From the NCBI GenBank assembly GCA_900618795.1, contig UYJD01000020.1, positions 308,178-372,177 on the forward strand: a stretch of DNA of 64,000 nt, given 5' to 3'. Source of the stretch: Cyanodermella asteris (taxonomy: Eukaryota; Ascomycota; Lecanoromycetes; Ostropales; Stictidaceae). Below the pieces are notes generated by a model. The model was given only the letters and a program-made list of their open reading frames with translations, was not told the DNA's origin and did not search any database. Of this stretch, positions 11,351 through 22,163 are shown one piece after another. Each line of letters starts with the position of its first letter. The stretch's first letter is position 1. The position numbers and the translations under genes are program-made.

Positions 11351-12086
11351 TTACCTCGAGAAACGTCCGTCGCTTGGCACAGCTACATACCCCCAATTCT
11401 TCAACGGCCTCGCACTCTTGCTATCCGGATCCCGCTTCGCTTTCCCCTCCTGAGCAAGATGTCTATCACAACCATCAGACTAGTCGAAACACAAAAGCGG
11501 ACAAACACCACCACTCAACCTCTTGCAATACGCAGCCACCTTCCTCATGTGCGCGATATCCTCGTCGTCATACTTCTCAGGGTTCTTCTTCAGAATCTCA
11601 ATAACCTTACGGCCACTTTTCCGGGTTGGGGTGGGGGGGGGGGGGGGGTCCAGCTCAGTTTCGTTTTTCGAAGGACTCAAAATCAAGGAAAGAGGCAGAA
11701 GGGGGGTCGAAAAGTCTTTTTGGGACTTTTTGAAAAAAAAANNNNNNNNNNNNNNNNNNNNNNNNNTCCCAGCTCAGTTTCGTTTTTCGAAGGACTCAAA
11801 ATCAAGGAAAGAGGCAGAAGGGGGGTCGAAAAGTCTTTTTGGGACTTTTTGAAAAAAAAACTCACCTTTTCGTTGACCGACACTTTCGCCGGAGCCGTCG
11901 TCGTCTTTGCTCCAGCCGGACGGATTGCGAGCTCTCTTTCTCCGAGCCACTTTTTCGAGCTCGGTCGGGCGTCATGTTCACGTATTCGTTAAAGTCGCTG
12001 TCCGTGCCGTTGTCACTGGCTGGACATTCGGAAAGACCTGATAAAATAGCTCCTTACGGGATGACTTGGTCAGCGGACTTGACCAT
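11351..12086 (-). CDS. DUF3140-family small protein, interrupted by frameshifts and a scaffold gap
   Basis: Reading the minus strand, exon 1 (12058..12086) encodes MVKSADQVIP, exon 2 (11866..11997) starts DFNEYVNMT, a later exon (about 11520..11617) encodes SGRKVIEILKKNPEKYDDED then IAHMRKVAAYCKR, and the last exon (11351..11462) encodes HLAQEGKAKRDPDSKS to a TAA at 11351. Introns at 11998-12057 and 11463-11519 have proper GT-AG ends. This matches the small DUF3140 proteins shared by bacteria and fungi, whose function is unknown. Exon 2 is broken: the family motif appears in pieces in three frames (NMT; PTELEK; KWL; SEKESSQSV; GWSKDDDGSGESVGQR), which needs about four single-base indels, mostly in homopolymers. 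The next intron contains a 25-N gap. Either base-calling errors at contig ends or a decaying gene; I favour errors because the other exons are intact. Confidence 0.78.
11650..11860. repeat. 92-bp direct duplication flanking a 25-N scaffold gap
   Basis: The block 11650-11741 recurs almost exactly at 11769-11860 and the two are separated by 25 Ns (11742-11766). Both copies end in the same gggactttttgaaaaaaaaa. A run of 15 or more G lies just left of copy 1. This is the signature of two overlapping contig ends that were scaffolded instead of merged; the true sequence probably has one copy. Confidence 0.9.
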
Positions 12087-12573
12087 TTTGGCGGCTGAAG
12101 GATGGAATTGATGAATGATCTGTAGCGAAGACGAGCAGTTGAAATGATGTGTTTAGATCGCCTTGGTTGCTGTATCTCTGTAGGCTCGGCGTGATTGAGG
12201 ATCGTACCTCGACCCCAAGGTCGATGATGAATGTAGGTACTAGGCGTAATCATATACGAAGTGAAGTGACGTTACGACATCTTCGGTTTAGACAACCACG
12301 CAGAGTCAGGCACTTTCGCGTCGACATGGCTGTTGTCTGAGGATGATGAGAGCTGGCGAACAAGCAATAGATTCTCTCTGCTCAGTAAACATCAAACAAG
12401 ATGTGATATAGCATCAGCGAAGATCAGAAATTATTCGTGCGCAGTCAGAGTTGATCCAACATGTATCGTCCAAGCATGGACTGAAAGTGTATACGTAATG
12501 TACAGCGCAAAGCAAATTGGTATTTATCTCAGACAATGTGGTGGACTCAAAAGGAATACAGAATGCATCGGGC
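12087..12573. other. Intergenic between the DUF3140 promoter and the next gene's 3' end
   Basis: 487 bp; upstream side of the DUF3140 gene and 3' flank of the minus-strand gene ending at 12574. I see no coding signal or repeat. Confidence 0.5.
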
Positions 12574-15000
12574 TTAATAGAGCATGTTGGGCTGCCAAAA
12601 GTTCTCTAGCTCACGAGGTAGCTCCGCGTGCTGAAACCCCCTCCTCGAATCATGATGCTGAACGCCACCTACCGACACAAAACCTTGCTCGTCGTATCTG
12701 GGAACGATTCCAGTACCCATATCGAAGGATTCAAGCTCAAATTCGTTGCAACCGAAGACATTTCCCTCAATTGGTCCATCACCTTCCATCCACTGATACT
12801 CAAGCGAAGTGCCTGGAGCTGCTCGAACATTCTCCGATGACCTTGGCAGACGCTCATATGTCAAATCTGGGGTTGAACATCGAGCTCTGAAGAAGCTTGA
12901 CGTGGCTTTTCGCGGGCTATGCGAGCTCGAACACGGTCTGAGGCTGCCGTTAAAGAATTGAGCATGGAAGGCATTCAACGGAGGTCGGTGCGAGAGCTCT
13001 GGCGTGGACACACGTGCGGGTATCAACGGCCGCTTCCAAGTACTGACTGGGCTGAGGAATCCTGCGCTCTGACGTGATGTCGGTCGCTCATCCATTCGCA
13101 CTTGGTGCTCATAAATGCTTGGCCAAGTTGACGCTCGGGGATAAGGCGCACGATACATAGCCTGTGACATCGGCCGAGCAGCAGTCTGCATGGCACCGAC
13201 CATGGGGAGACTATCGAGTCCTGAAACTGGTAGAGACGTTTCAGCACGTGTATCGGTACCTGCAACATCAGTGGGGTTGGGATCCTCGTCAACAAGGTGT
13301 TGCGTCTGCATGTCTTCATCAGGCGCATCATGTGAAGATTCCTGTGTGAGTTTTGAGCTTTCTTCATGAATCTGTGTAGCTTCTGTCTGGGCCTCGGACT
13401 GTGCAAGATCGCTGAGCTTTCGATGTAATGAGCCGGGGTGAGTTGGACGTTGGTTTTCTATATTCTGGCTGGGTTCAGCTGCTTCTTCACCAACGGCATC
13501 GTTTCTGTATGACCTCGCACTTGGTGAGAAGACTCTCGAGGTTTCATGAGTCTTCTCAGTCTCATTCAAAGTCTTCGAAGCGGCCATTGCGCTTTGGTTC
13601 TTGGCGACCTTAAGCAACTCATCGAGGGCATGTAAGATTTGGTCTTGCTTATCAACCTTCTTCAGTGAATCCAGTTTGTCTTTGAGTTTGTCGACAATGA
13701 TCTCAGGGTCTTCAACTACAATGTCCGATGCTGCTGGAACTTTAGCATCATCTCGACACCAGTCGACCGGCGCGTCACGCGACTCAGAAACATGGCTGTT
13801 CTTGGCCTGTTGCAGCTCATGAAGCAAGCGTAAGATCTCGTCCTGCTTGCTGGTTCCTGAGCTATCGGTCTGTTGAGTGGGCTTTCTGGATGGTCCAAAT
13901 CCTCGTCGTGGTTGTTGCAGCCTGGTGTGCTGGAGTTTAGCGAGATTAAGATTCGAGGTTGGAGAATGCATAGCACGTGGGTCTTCGTTGAAGACTGCAC
14001 TGCCTCCATCAGACGGGAATCTTTCCATAGACTTCAAATTCGCTGATTGATCTTCTTTCCCCGGAAAATCCCGTGCATGATGGGGTCGTTGTTCGCCATG
14101 GCAGACTGGGGCTACTGTGGTCTGCCGCAAGGAGCTTTCTGGTGGAGCAGAAGGCCCTCTGTGGCCAAATCCGAGGTATGGTGGGCCAGGTAGCTGCAAG
14201 TCAGCGAGAGCTGGCGAATTCAACTCCGGGGTCTGCTGCCTTTGACGACAAGGCGTTTCATATGTGACATGACGGTGGACCGCATCTTCGCTGTTGGCTT
14301 GATGGTCTTGCTGCCTGTTCTCATGGACGTTCTGGAAAGGCTGCCGGAAGTACTGTGACATTTTGGCGTCCATCTCTCGTTCTTTCTGTTCTCGTCTGGA
14401 ACGTCGGGCGTCATGAGAACCGTCCTCAGGACCGTAGTGAGCGAATCCTGGGTTGATACTCTGGTTCAGTTTCAGGAATGCGCGCTCCGAAAAGCTGAGG
14501 TCTTGGAGCCCAGGCCTCGCGACAGGGGCAGACGCCTTGCCCTGTTGAAACAACCCGGTTGGTTTCTTAAGCGTAAGCCTCTCTGAGGCGACATTCCTTG
14601 CCACAAAGCGACTAGCCACATCCTTCTTCGCTCTCTTGTTCCGCTTCTTATACTGTTTCTCGACTTTCTTATCTTTCTGGTCGGTGCTTTTCTGTCGTGG
14701 CTTATGGGTCTTGTAATCGTAGCGATCTTCTCGTGTCTTGTGTCGAGGCTGACGCTCGTATTTGTGAGACGAGGAGGAAGAAGCTGAGCTGGAGCTACTT
14801 TCTTGTGCGCTGGAAATCGTGATAGGTGTTCCTTTCCTCTCCGTTGTCCACGCGCGATGCTTACGTTTACTTGTATCTGCCTTGACGTCCGGTGGAGGTC
14901 TCGAGTCGGCCATCTCCTTGAACGGAGTGAAGAAATCGAGCTCGTAGGGTACATTTCGCTGACTGCTCGCAAGCCATTGTTGGATTTTGTCGACCTTCAT
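12574..15000 (-). CDS. Unrecognised large, largely disordered protein with two coiled-coil-like motifs
   Basis: One long frame of 808 codons from an ATG at 15000 (MKVDKIQQWLASSQRNVPYE). The frame stays open 19 codons further to 15057 without an ATG, and a CCACAG acceptor falls there, so an upstream exon carrying the true start is possible; a GTAAGT donor sits near 15174 but its phase does not join cleanly. The N-terminal quarter is Lys/Arg/Ser-rich with clustered basic residues suggesting nuclear localisation. Two related heptad-like helices lie about 60 residues apart (KQDEILRLLHELQQAKN and KQDQILHALDELLKVAKN). The body is Gln/Ser/Pro-rich. The last 60 residues contain a compact acidic/aromatic segment (FELESFDMGTG) and end FWQPNMLY, a kind of C-terminus I associate with conserved fungal hypothetical proteins. 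I do not recognise the family and assign no function. Confidence 0.72.
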   Translation of the reverse strand: MKVDKIQQWLASSQRNVPYELDFFTPFKEMADSRPPPDVKADTSKRKHRAWTTERKGTPITISSAQESSSSSASSSSSHKYERQPRHKTREDRYDYKTHKPRQKSTDQKDKKVEKQYKKRNKRAKKDVASRFVARNVASERLTLKKPTGLFQQGKASAPVARPGLQDLSFSERAFLKLNQSINPGFAHYGPEDGSHDARRSRREQKEREMDAKMSQYFRQPFQNVHENRQQDHQANSEDAVHRHVTYETPCRQRQQTPELNSPALADLQLPGPPYLGFGHRGPSAPPESSLRQTTVAPVCHGEQRPHHARDFPGKEDQSANLKSMERFPSDGGSAVFNEDPRAMHSPTSNLNLAKLQHTRLQQPRRGFGPSRKPTQQTDSSGTSKQDEILRLLHELQQAKNSHVSESRDAPVDWCRDDAKVPAASDIVVEDPEIIVDKLKDKLDSLKKVDKQDQILHALDELLKVAKNQSAMAASKTLNETEKTHETSRVFSPSARSYRNDAVGEEAAEPSQNIENQRPTHPGSLHRKLSDLAQSEAQTEATQIHEESSKLTQESSHDAPDEDMQTQHLVDEDPNPTDVAGTDTRAETSLPVSGLDSLPMVGAMQTAARPMSQAMYRAPYPRASTWPSIYEHQVRMDERPTSRQSAGFLSPVSTWKRPLIPARVSTPELSHRPPLNAFHAQFFNGSLRPCSSSHSPRKATSSFFRARCSTPDLTYERLPRSSENVRAAPGTSLEYQWMEGDGPIEGNVFGCNEFELESFDMGTGIVPRYDEQGFVSVGGVQHHDSRRGFQHAELPRELENFWQPNMLY

Positions 15001-18000
15001 TCCAGTTCCCGTATATCTTGCTCTATCTTGACCTGTGGCGGTAATTGAAAGCCCCAAAATGTGAGAAATGATCTGATTCGCGAGGAAACCACCGTGAGAT
15101 CGAAAGGAAGGTGCGGCCGACAGCGCTTTCCTCTCGAACTATGGTCCCTACTACGACATCTCATGCGTTCACTTACCTTGTGTTCTGATATCTCATCAAG
15201 TCAGTGGTGATGGCCTACATCTTTGGTTGCCAGTGATCGGCTGTAGCAGTCAAGTCGGCCGGGTGCGGCCTTCATGTGTGGATATGTGGCTGGCATGAAC
15301 ACCGCGGCGAGGTTAGTGGCATTTCGAGCTCTCGGTCGATAGTGATACATCAATTCGACGAAATACTGCGTTGTGAGCCTCGATATCATCAGCAACGGAC
15401 TCTGACTGCCCAGCACCGGGATTTGTGGGCATGGCACTCTTTGGGGCGACTATTGAACCCTCGACACATTAGCGGTATCAGCGAGATAGTTATCGTCGTC
15501 CGGGTGCTGCGATTCGTTCCATTGCGCCCATCTAACGCGCGATGATGCATGGCTAAAGATCGGTAGGAGGCGGTCAGATCAATACCACAGGTAGCGAACA
15601 GTTAGAACGGTGCTGACAACCACGAGCTCATTTGCGGGGTTGGCAGCATGTGTTAGCGGGTCAGCTTGACGATCGAGGAGACCTTGAACGCAAGCGAGCA
15701 GCGTGCCATGCGACCCTCTCGTCAGAACCATGCGGTGATGATCGAAGACCATGGTCGTATACGGTGTTAGACCAACGTTCAACATAAACCTGGCGCGGAA
15801 GCATCAGGGCCCGGATCAGAAGCTGTTGAGTTGGTAGAAGGTTGAAGCATGCCGGCTAACCCCAAACGATCTTAGGGCTCAGCCAGAGCTCAGGCAGTGA
15901 AATGAATTCTGACCTGATGCCATAGGATGACAGTCTCGTATCTGAGGCATTTGGTATACGTAGCCATCTTGACAGCAATTGAGGTCACAGGCATCGTGCC
16001 AATAATCCTTTCAATTTCTCACGAGCAGCAGACAACTGTTTCTTCAAGAGTCTTTATCCCCTGACCCCACCAAAGGGTTTCTGTGGCCAGCTTTCTGAGT
16101 ACGGCCAAAAGGCTTGCAACACTTTGTACTCGTACACGTCGGTGGCCATGTCAAAACGCCAGATGTCGCCGAGGGCGCACTTGGATCAGTCGTACAGTAG
16201 TCAGTTACCACCGCATGGACTACTGACCAGCCCGCGTTGATTGGCCGTGGTTGAGTGCTGGAGGATCGTCTGTGAGGCAATTTGCGCAATCCCTGCCGTA
16301 AACTTTGTCGATCTTCATGATAGCAAATAAGGTATCGCTACCGTGCACCAGGGTTAGATTGCCCTATCGCAGATTGCGTGTCGCTTGTCATATAATGTGC
16401 AGTATACGAACACGCAGGGCGAACCGCCAATCTCGAGCACGGCTCGGTCTGGCAGGTGCCTGTCAGCAAATGAGAATGGCTGTTTCTCGACCTCATCTCG
16501 TCCGGATGAAGAGACAACCAGTTATCATCGTGAACGCAGCTCGTCGGGGCGCTGGTAATCTCACTCGAACGGCCGCAGCCGTCTCTCCGCTCTCGCAGCC
16601 TGGCGGCAATTTGACTGGGCCATGATTCGTTCTCCAACAGGTACGGTGAGGCCCGGTTCAACCACCTTATAAGCGCCATCTGCGGCACGATTGCAACCAG
16701 CCTTGGCGAGTACGGGCTAGCAGCGCAGGAGCAGTCTCCTTGCAAGGCGATTGAGCCTATGCGTTTAAGGTTGCGGCTGGGCGGCAGCTCAGAGCAGCGG
16801 GGCGCGAAGCTGCAAGCGGATTCGCCTCTCAACCTTGTATGATGTCTGCAATCTGCTGCACGCACTTTGAAGTCGCGATACGACCCTGCTTACCCGCATC
16901 GTCCGAGACTTCGCCTGTTGGGCAAGCCGCAAAGTGCCGGCGGTGAACAGCAGATCGAGATCGAGGCAAGCGGAGCCGAACATGGCGACGATTGTGTGCT
17001 GTAGCAATGCTGGTGAGGAAAACTGAGGTGAGAGTTTTTGTCAATCCGAAGAGACGACATTGGGCTGTGTATCTGGCTAGTCGCAGTCGTTGATTATTAG
17101 GCTTCGCAGCCCTAGCCTCATGGCGCACGCAATACGATATGACTGAAAAGTGTGGAAATGTAAATCAGGATGACTGGGGCTCCACCTTTGGGCGTCGCAT
17201 GCTCAACGTGTTTTGTAGCCAGATCGTGTGTCCTGGAGAGCATCGACTGGGGTCTGATGCGAATCACTGTCGTCAAAGGGGCCCTGGGGACTCTGGTGCC
17301 CGCCAATGATGGCCTCGAGCCCAAGCAGTCTGCATACAAGTCCCGACAGTCCGGACTGACACGTTCATCCAGCATGTGGCACCGCCATGCTCCAGCGACA
17401 CTCAAACGGAGACCGTCCCCGGCTTTCAACCGTTCGGTAGTCGGGATCCCGGTCTCGAGCAGCTTCGACCGGGGAAGTGGAGGCAGCTCAGTTCCTGGGC
17501 GCTGCAGGCCCAGCTGGTGGAGCACCATGACAGACGACCATCGTGGGCGTAGTGTGTCGTCCAAGCAGCGCCAGCATGGCTGCCGCTTCGTTAGTCCAGG
17601 TTGGCTGTGAAGCTAGAAACTTGCGGAGACTAGCTCAGCTCCAGCAATTTGAGATTGCTGCAATGACCATTGCAATTAATGCTGCGACCAGATGCCCGGT
17701 TTATGTCCTACGAGAATGTGCCTGCGAGTGCGCCTCATGCCGTAGAAGAGACTGAATTTGATGACCTGTCTGACCCCCACATGAGTCGGAAGTATGTAGG
17801 TGCTGGCTGATCTTAGCTTACGCCGTAATGCAGCCTTGGTGCTTACCGTGCTGCACAGCACATATTTTGCCGACGAACTCCCGGGCCAGCAAGTGTTGTA
17901 GGCGGATACAATACTGACGCTACCGACTGCCGCTGAGCAACTCGGTCTGGCCTGCTGACTCGCCTCAAGTAGCTCTGATTTGGTCCTTACTCAACGCTGT

Positions 18001-19664
18001 ACTTTCAGTGGACTAGCTGATCGTGCGTCCACTCGACTGATTGGGTTATTGCAGTCGGACCGGCGGTCCCAAGTATGCTACAGGTCGTCCTGCGGGGCCT
18101 AGCTGCCACTTTGTGTGGAGAGACTACACACTTGGTTTCCTAAGTTTTTGCTTGGTCTTCCCTGGCTCCCCACCATGGTCGTTCGCGATTCGCTCACAAA
18201 GACACCCGGTTGAAGAGATCGTGCAGGCTGATAATTGAATGAACACACCTTGAGCGCGCTTCTGGCCACGAGTGTCGACTAGAGCCAGACTGGCCTTTCT
18301 CGTTGTCGTACAATAAAGACATGCAGCTCGTGCATCGACGGCGGCGCGGGCCCAGGAGTCCTGTAAAGTCTAGTCCGTATTGCGGGAAACATAGCGTCCT
18401 CTGGAACGACCGAGCCCAAACTGCAGCCTCTGGCGCGCCAGCGAACCATGGACGCCGAGGCAAATCACCATCATGGATGGGGGACCCTCACACCGATCAT
18501 GTCGTGTCGGAGGGGTAGTCGGTCGATTGCGACGACAAGAGTGTCTCTGGTCGGCCTATGGAGTGATAGTGAGGTGCAAGCAAGCCACCAGAAACAGAAA
18601 TCGGTCGGCACAGTAGCAGCCTGAAGTGCTGTCGGCATGATAGACGAAGAAATAGACTATACAGACAAGCGCAAGGTTCCGTCCGGCTCGAGCCATGAGG
18701 GCTTCAGCCCGTCAGATCAGTCGACAGTCGGCGGGCAGCCTCAATCGGTCACCTGACAGACAGAACATGCGTGACATTGTGTGTAATCTGCTGGTAGGTC
18801 CGAGCATCCCAGGCACTGCTTGCGCTAAGGCGCCCTTTGGCGGGCCCAGCAGCCGTCCGCAAGAGGCAGTTTGCGGACTGCGCAGCAGACAGGCATAGTG
18901 TTGAGGCCCGTCATTGCAGAGATACCACGGTCGACAGGGCGCTCTGGTCGGGAGCGGGCGTGTGATCAGCAGGTGCTTAGGTGGCGCGAGTGAAGTTGGA
19001 AGCAAATCAGGAGTAGCAAATCAGGGCGGCGGCAGGCGCACGACGAGCTGCGCTACGTGCTGCTAGCGCGAGCGAAAGTATCGGCGCGGGGTCGGCACGA
19101 TTCGTCTGTTCTGTTCCGCTCTGTCTTGCCTTGTCTTGTCTGTAGTGTACGGGCAGCGCAGCGCAGGGCAAAAAGGCTAGATGCAGCTTCACTACTGACT
19201 GCTCTTCTCCCTCGCCAGGCCCTTGTTCGCACCGCATTCCTGCCCTGGAATCATTCTGCAAACCACCACGTTTGCGTCCCGAAGGTGAGCCATGTCCGTT
19301 GCCTGCCCGATTGTCCCCCTGATGCGTCGCCCACAGCCCTGCCAGCGTCGAACCAACGTCAACCACTACCGTATATACGCCGGCCTCATGCCAGCTCTTC
19401 ACCCATCTGAGCAGAAAGAGCCACCCCTCGGGCTTCGTCAAAAGGCGCAATTTCCGCTATAGCAGTCATTCATCGGCAAGCGTCCTGCGAGAACCCTTGC
19501 TCGCGCCGTGTCTCAGACTCTTTGACTTGCTTCGCCCCGTTCCCCTTCTTCCCATCCTGCACCCACGCTCAAATTTACGACATCATCTTGCGAGCCAAGG
19601 TTTTCTTCTTCGACCGACGTTGACTCTGACACTCCTTCAGCTAGAATCACCCAGTCCTTTCAAT
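15001..19664. other. Gene-empty stretch of 4.66 kb
   Basis: The longest frames are 146-175 codons (for example 16338-16865 minus and the antisense pair near 17118-17610) and none has family character or splice-linked continuation. Base composition is not AT-rich, so it does not look like heavily RIP-mutated transposon sequence, and I found no terminal repeats. Its right end (about 19490-19664) is pyrimidine-rich and must hold the promoter and 5' UTR of the glycine-rich RNA-binding protein gene. Confidence 0.55.
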
Positions 19665-20465
19665 ATGGCCAAACTCTTCATCGGGTAAGAAACATCACAC
19701 TCGTGTCGTCATTCTCTTCCGCGGCTGTACTGACCTGTCGCACAGCGGCCTGGCGTGGCATACCGACGACGCAACTTTGCGAGAGAAATTTTCCGAGTTT
19801 GGTAACGTCGAGGAAGCGGTAAGTTGTCCCGAGCAATTCTCCATTCGATCGCATGTGTTGAGTCCCTCTGGTAGATTGTCGTCAAGGACCGGGATACTGG
19901 TCGCAGCCGTGGATTCGGCTTTGTGCGCTATGCTTCCGATTCCGAGGCCGAAACTGCCATGCAGAACATGAACAACGTTGAGTAAGTGCACCCTTTCAAC
20001 AGACCGACATTGCGCCGGCGCTTACAACTTGCCAGATTTGATGGTCGCATGATTCGAGTCGACAAGGCAACGGACCGCGGCCCAGGCGGCGGTGGCCGCG
20101 GCGGTGGCTTTGGTGGCCGTGGCGGCTTCGGTGGTGGTCGCGGAGGCTACAGTTAGTCGCGATCCTTTTTCCTTGTCGCGAATGCTCATCATGACTGACC
20201 TGGGATAGGCGGTGGCGGAGGCGGTTATGGTGGAGGATACCCACCTCAAGGTCAGGGCTATGGCGCACCTCAAGGTTATGGTGGTCAACCCCAGGGCTTT
20301 GGTGGTCCTCAAGGTGGTGGGACTGACCTCGTGTTCTCTCCTTTTTGTCCTTTTTGCTGACATGCTCCAGGCTATGGTGGCCAGCAGCCGCAAGGAGGTG
20401 CTCCTTACGGTGGCGACCAGGGTAGCTTCCAGGGTCAGCCTCCGCAGGGTGGTGGCCAGTGGTAA
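19665..20465 (+). CDS. Glycine-rich RRM RNA-binding protein
   Basis: Six exons, join(19665..19684,19746..19818,19875..19981,20036..20151,20209..20313,20371..20465); five introns of 54-61 nt; 171 residues. One RRM (residues 3-80): RNP2 is LFIGGL (4-9) and RNP1 is RGFGFVRY (43-50), both with the aromatic residues needed for RNA stacking. After VDKATDRG the protein becomes an RGG box followed by Gly/Tyr/Gln-rich repeats ([20 protein letters not shown]), a low-complexity tail like those that drive RNA granule formation. It fits the cold-inducible/GRP family of small RNA chaperones in nucleus and cytoplasm. Introns 4 and 5 both cut Gly/Ser codons in phase 1 inside the repetitive tail. The donor of intron 5 (GTGGTG) is weak. 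The tiny first exon (20 nt) is fixed by the need for KLFIGG. Confidence 0.94.
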
Positions 20466-20999
20466 AGCAGCCTCTTTGACCTCCATGAAACTTGATCGAT
20501 GATCTCGCTCTTGCGACGTTGACGACGATGACGGCAGGATCTGGTCCCTTGGATTTTGAAGCTTAGACGCACCTCCGATTCCTGTTTCTTGGACGACTAT
20601 CGAGATACCCCAACCTTTCCAGTGCTCCAACTCCTGAATGTGTTTGTATAAACGGCGAGAGCTGGCTCTCTACATGGCTTGTGCGAGATGTGACGCGATG
20701 GAATGACTCTCATTAATGGTCTGGAGGGTTGGATAGTATGGTTGCACAAGACGGCGGCTTTCTGTCATGACAATGTTCGTGCTTATGTCAGGGCCTCCAG
20801 GATTGGTCTCAGGATATCACAGATTGAGTTTAATGTGCTTGCTTGACTCTGACCTGGCTGTCAATGGTCTCTTGTTCCAATACGGCGAATACGGTACAAA
20901 GTTCCGAACGCAAAGTCTCGAGCTCCAAGCAGAGCGGAGATTGGCTATGGCTTCTCACGCTCAAATGATCAATGCACGCAGTGTCGAACGCATGGACCT
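20466..20999. other. Convergent 3' flanks of the RRM and ChaC genes
   Basis: 534 bp between two converging genes. It contains only short chance frames, including one on the plus strand crossing into the ChaC C-terminus. No repeats or structured elements seen. Confidence 0.5.
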
Positions 21000-22163
21000 T
21001 CACCCCCGTTTTTCCGTCTCGGCTTGCTCAACATGCTCGCCGCCGGCTTTGGATCTCTCATGATCAACGGCGCTGCGCGCGCTCCGGGCTCCGTTGCCTG
21101 TCACTTGTTCGTCTTTGAGGTCCCGCACTCGGCGCGCAAGATCGGTGATGTGCGCGTCGCCGCTGTCTTCGCTGAGCTCATCCAGGGCTTGTTCCAACAT
21201 GAAAAGGTATTCGGTGTTCTGACCAGACGGGCCGACGCTGTCAAGGATGTGTTTGGCAAGAGCTTGGGGTTCCTGAACACCCATGAATTGGGGGTTATCT
21301 GGCATACCAATGTACACCATGCATCTGAAGGGCTTTATCGACGTTTCGGCCGGGACGAAAGGCGCATATTGGATGCTATACCCGTTGATCTCTCGGATGT
21401 CCAGATACTCCTGGACCTCTTTGACCTTGGATGCCTCTATTCGATAAGCCGTACCCCAGACGCGTTCTTCGGGAATGGTGTACTGGCGTTCGTAAGTCTC
21501 ATGCTATCAAACGCATGGTGCACTGGTACAAACTCGGTCATGTAAGCTGTCCCAGAAGGATCTTTCTATTAGTGTAACAACCCGGCCAGGTGCTTGTGGT
21601 GTTCCACGGTGATCCTCGCTGATATTTGATCAGCCACGGTGGTACAGTCGGCCTGAAGCATGCGTACCTCGCCTGATCGCCGAAAGAATTAGCTGCCAAC
21701 TCCAAAGCACAGTGAAAACGTCCACAACCAAAGAGAAGTGAAACAGCAAACAGAGATACAGCAGGCGCGTTTGCGGGCATGTTCACAAACCCACGTCTGC
21801 ACTCAGATGGGTCTAAAACCCTCCTAGGGACGCGAAAGCGCAGACAGATTTGCGATGCACGTAGCTGTCACACAGAACCAAGGAAACAGAGAGACCATGT
21901 CTTGCAGTACCTGCCAAAACCTACGAACGTAGCCATTCACATAACCCGGAACGCGGCGATCTAGGGGCTGATGGTCAGAGTCATGGCATCTATTGTGGCT
22001 ATGAGAAGGGTCTATGACATACCAAAGTGAGGTGGAGGCTTCCAGATTAGACTCCTGAACATGGGCGTCAATCAACACAGCAGACAGACTGACACCATCC
22101 GGCAAGATTGATCAGCTTGACCCACCCGTATCCAAACAGCCAGAATTCGCCAGCCTCAGCCAT
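21000..22163 (-). CDS. Glutathione-specific gamma-glutamylcyclotransferase, ChaC family
   Basis: Six exons, complement(join(21000..21482,21534..21618,21668..21672,21911..21960,22023..22054,22126..22163)); 230 residues. It cleaves cytosolic glutathione to 5-oxoproline and Cys-Gly. The N-terminus reads MAEAGEFWLFGYGSLIW (FGYGSLIW, residues 10-17, is the substrate-binding signature), then KPPPHFDRRVPGYVNGYVRR FWQASEDHRGTP, GRVVTLIERSFWDSLHD and EYLDIREINGY with the expected catalytic Glu at about 101. VYIGMPDNPQFMG and GPSGQNTEYLFMLEQAL complete the domain, followed by a 40-residue polar tail. The third intron position is odd: the conserved residues Ala-Ser between FWQ and EDHRG can be supplied only by a 5-base exon (GCGAG, 21668-21672) flanked by CAG and GTACGC. 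It is divergent from the penta-EF-hand gene, 529 bp away. Confidence 0.93.

Noticed and set aside
11348-11992. Plus-strand frame running through the N gap
   Set aside because: It is antisense to the DUF3140 exons and includes the duplicated contig end, so its openness is meaningless.
17118-17610. Pair of antisense frames of 148 and 146 codons
   Set aside because: They overlap each other almost completely, show no family character, and such pairs are common by chance in GC-balanced DNA.
20212-20502. Plus frame rich in Val/Met/Ala over the glycine-rich tail
   Set aside because: It is a frame shadow of the repetitive RRM-protein tail and has no start context.
21024-21545. 173-codon plus-strand frame opposite the ChaC gene
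   Set aside because: It is antisense to conserved ChaC exons, which account for the openness.
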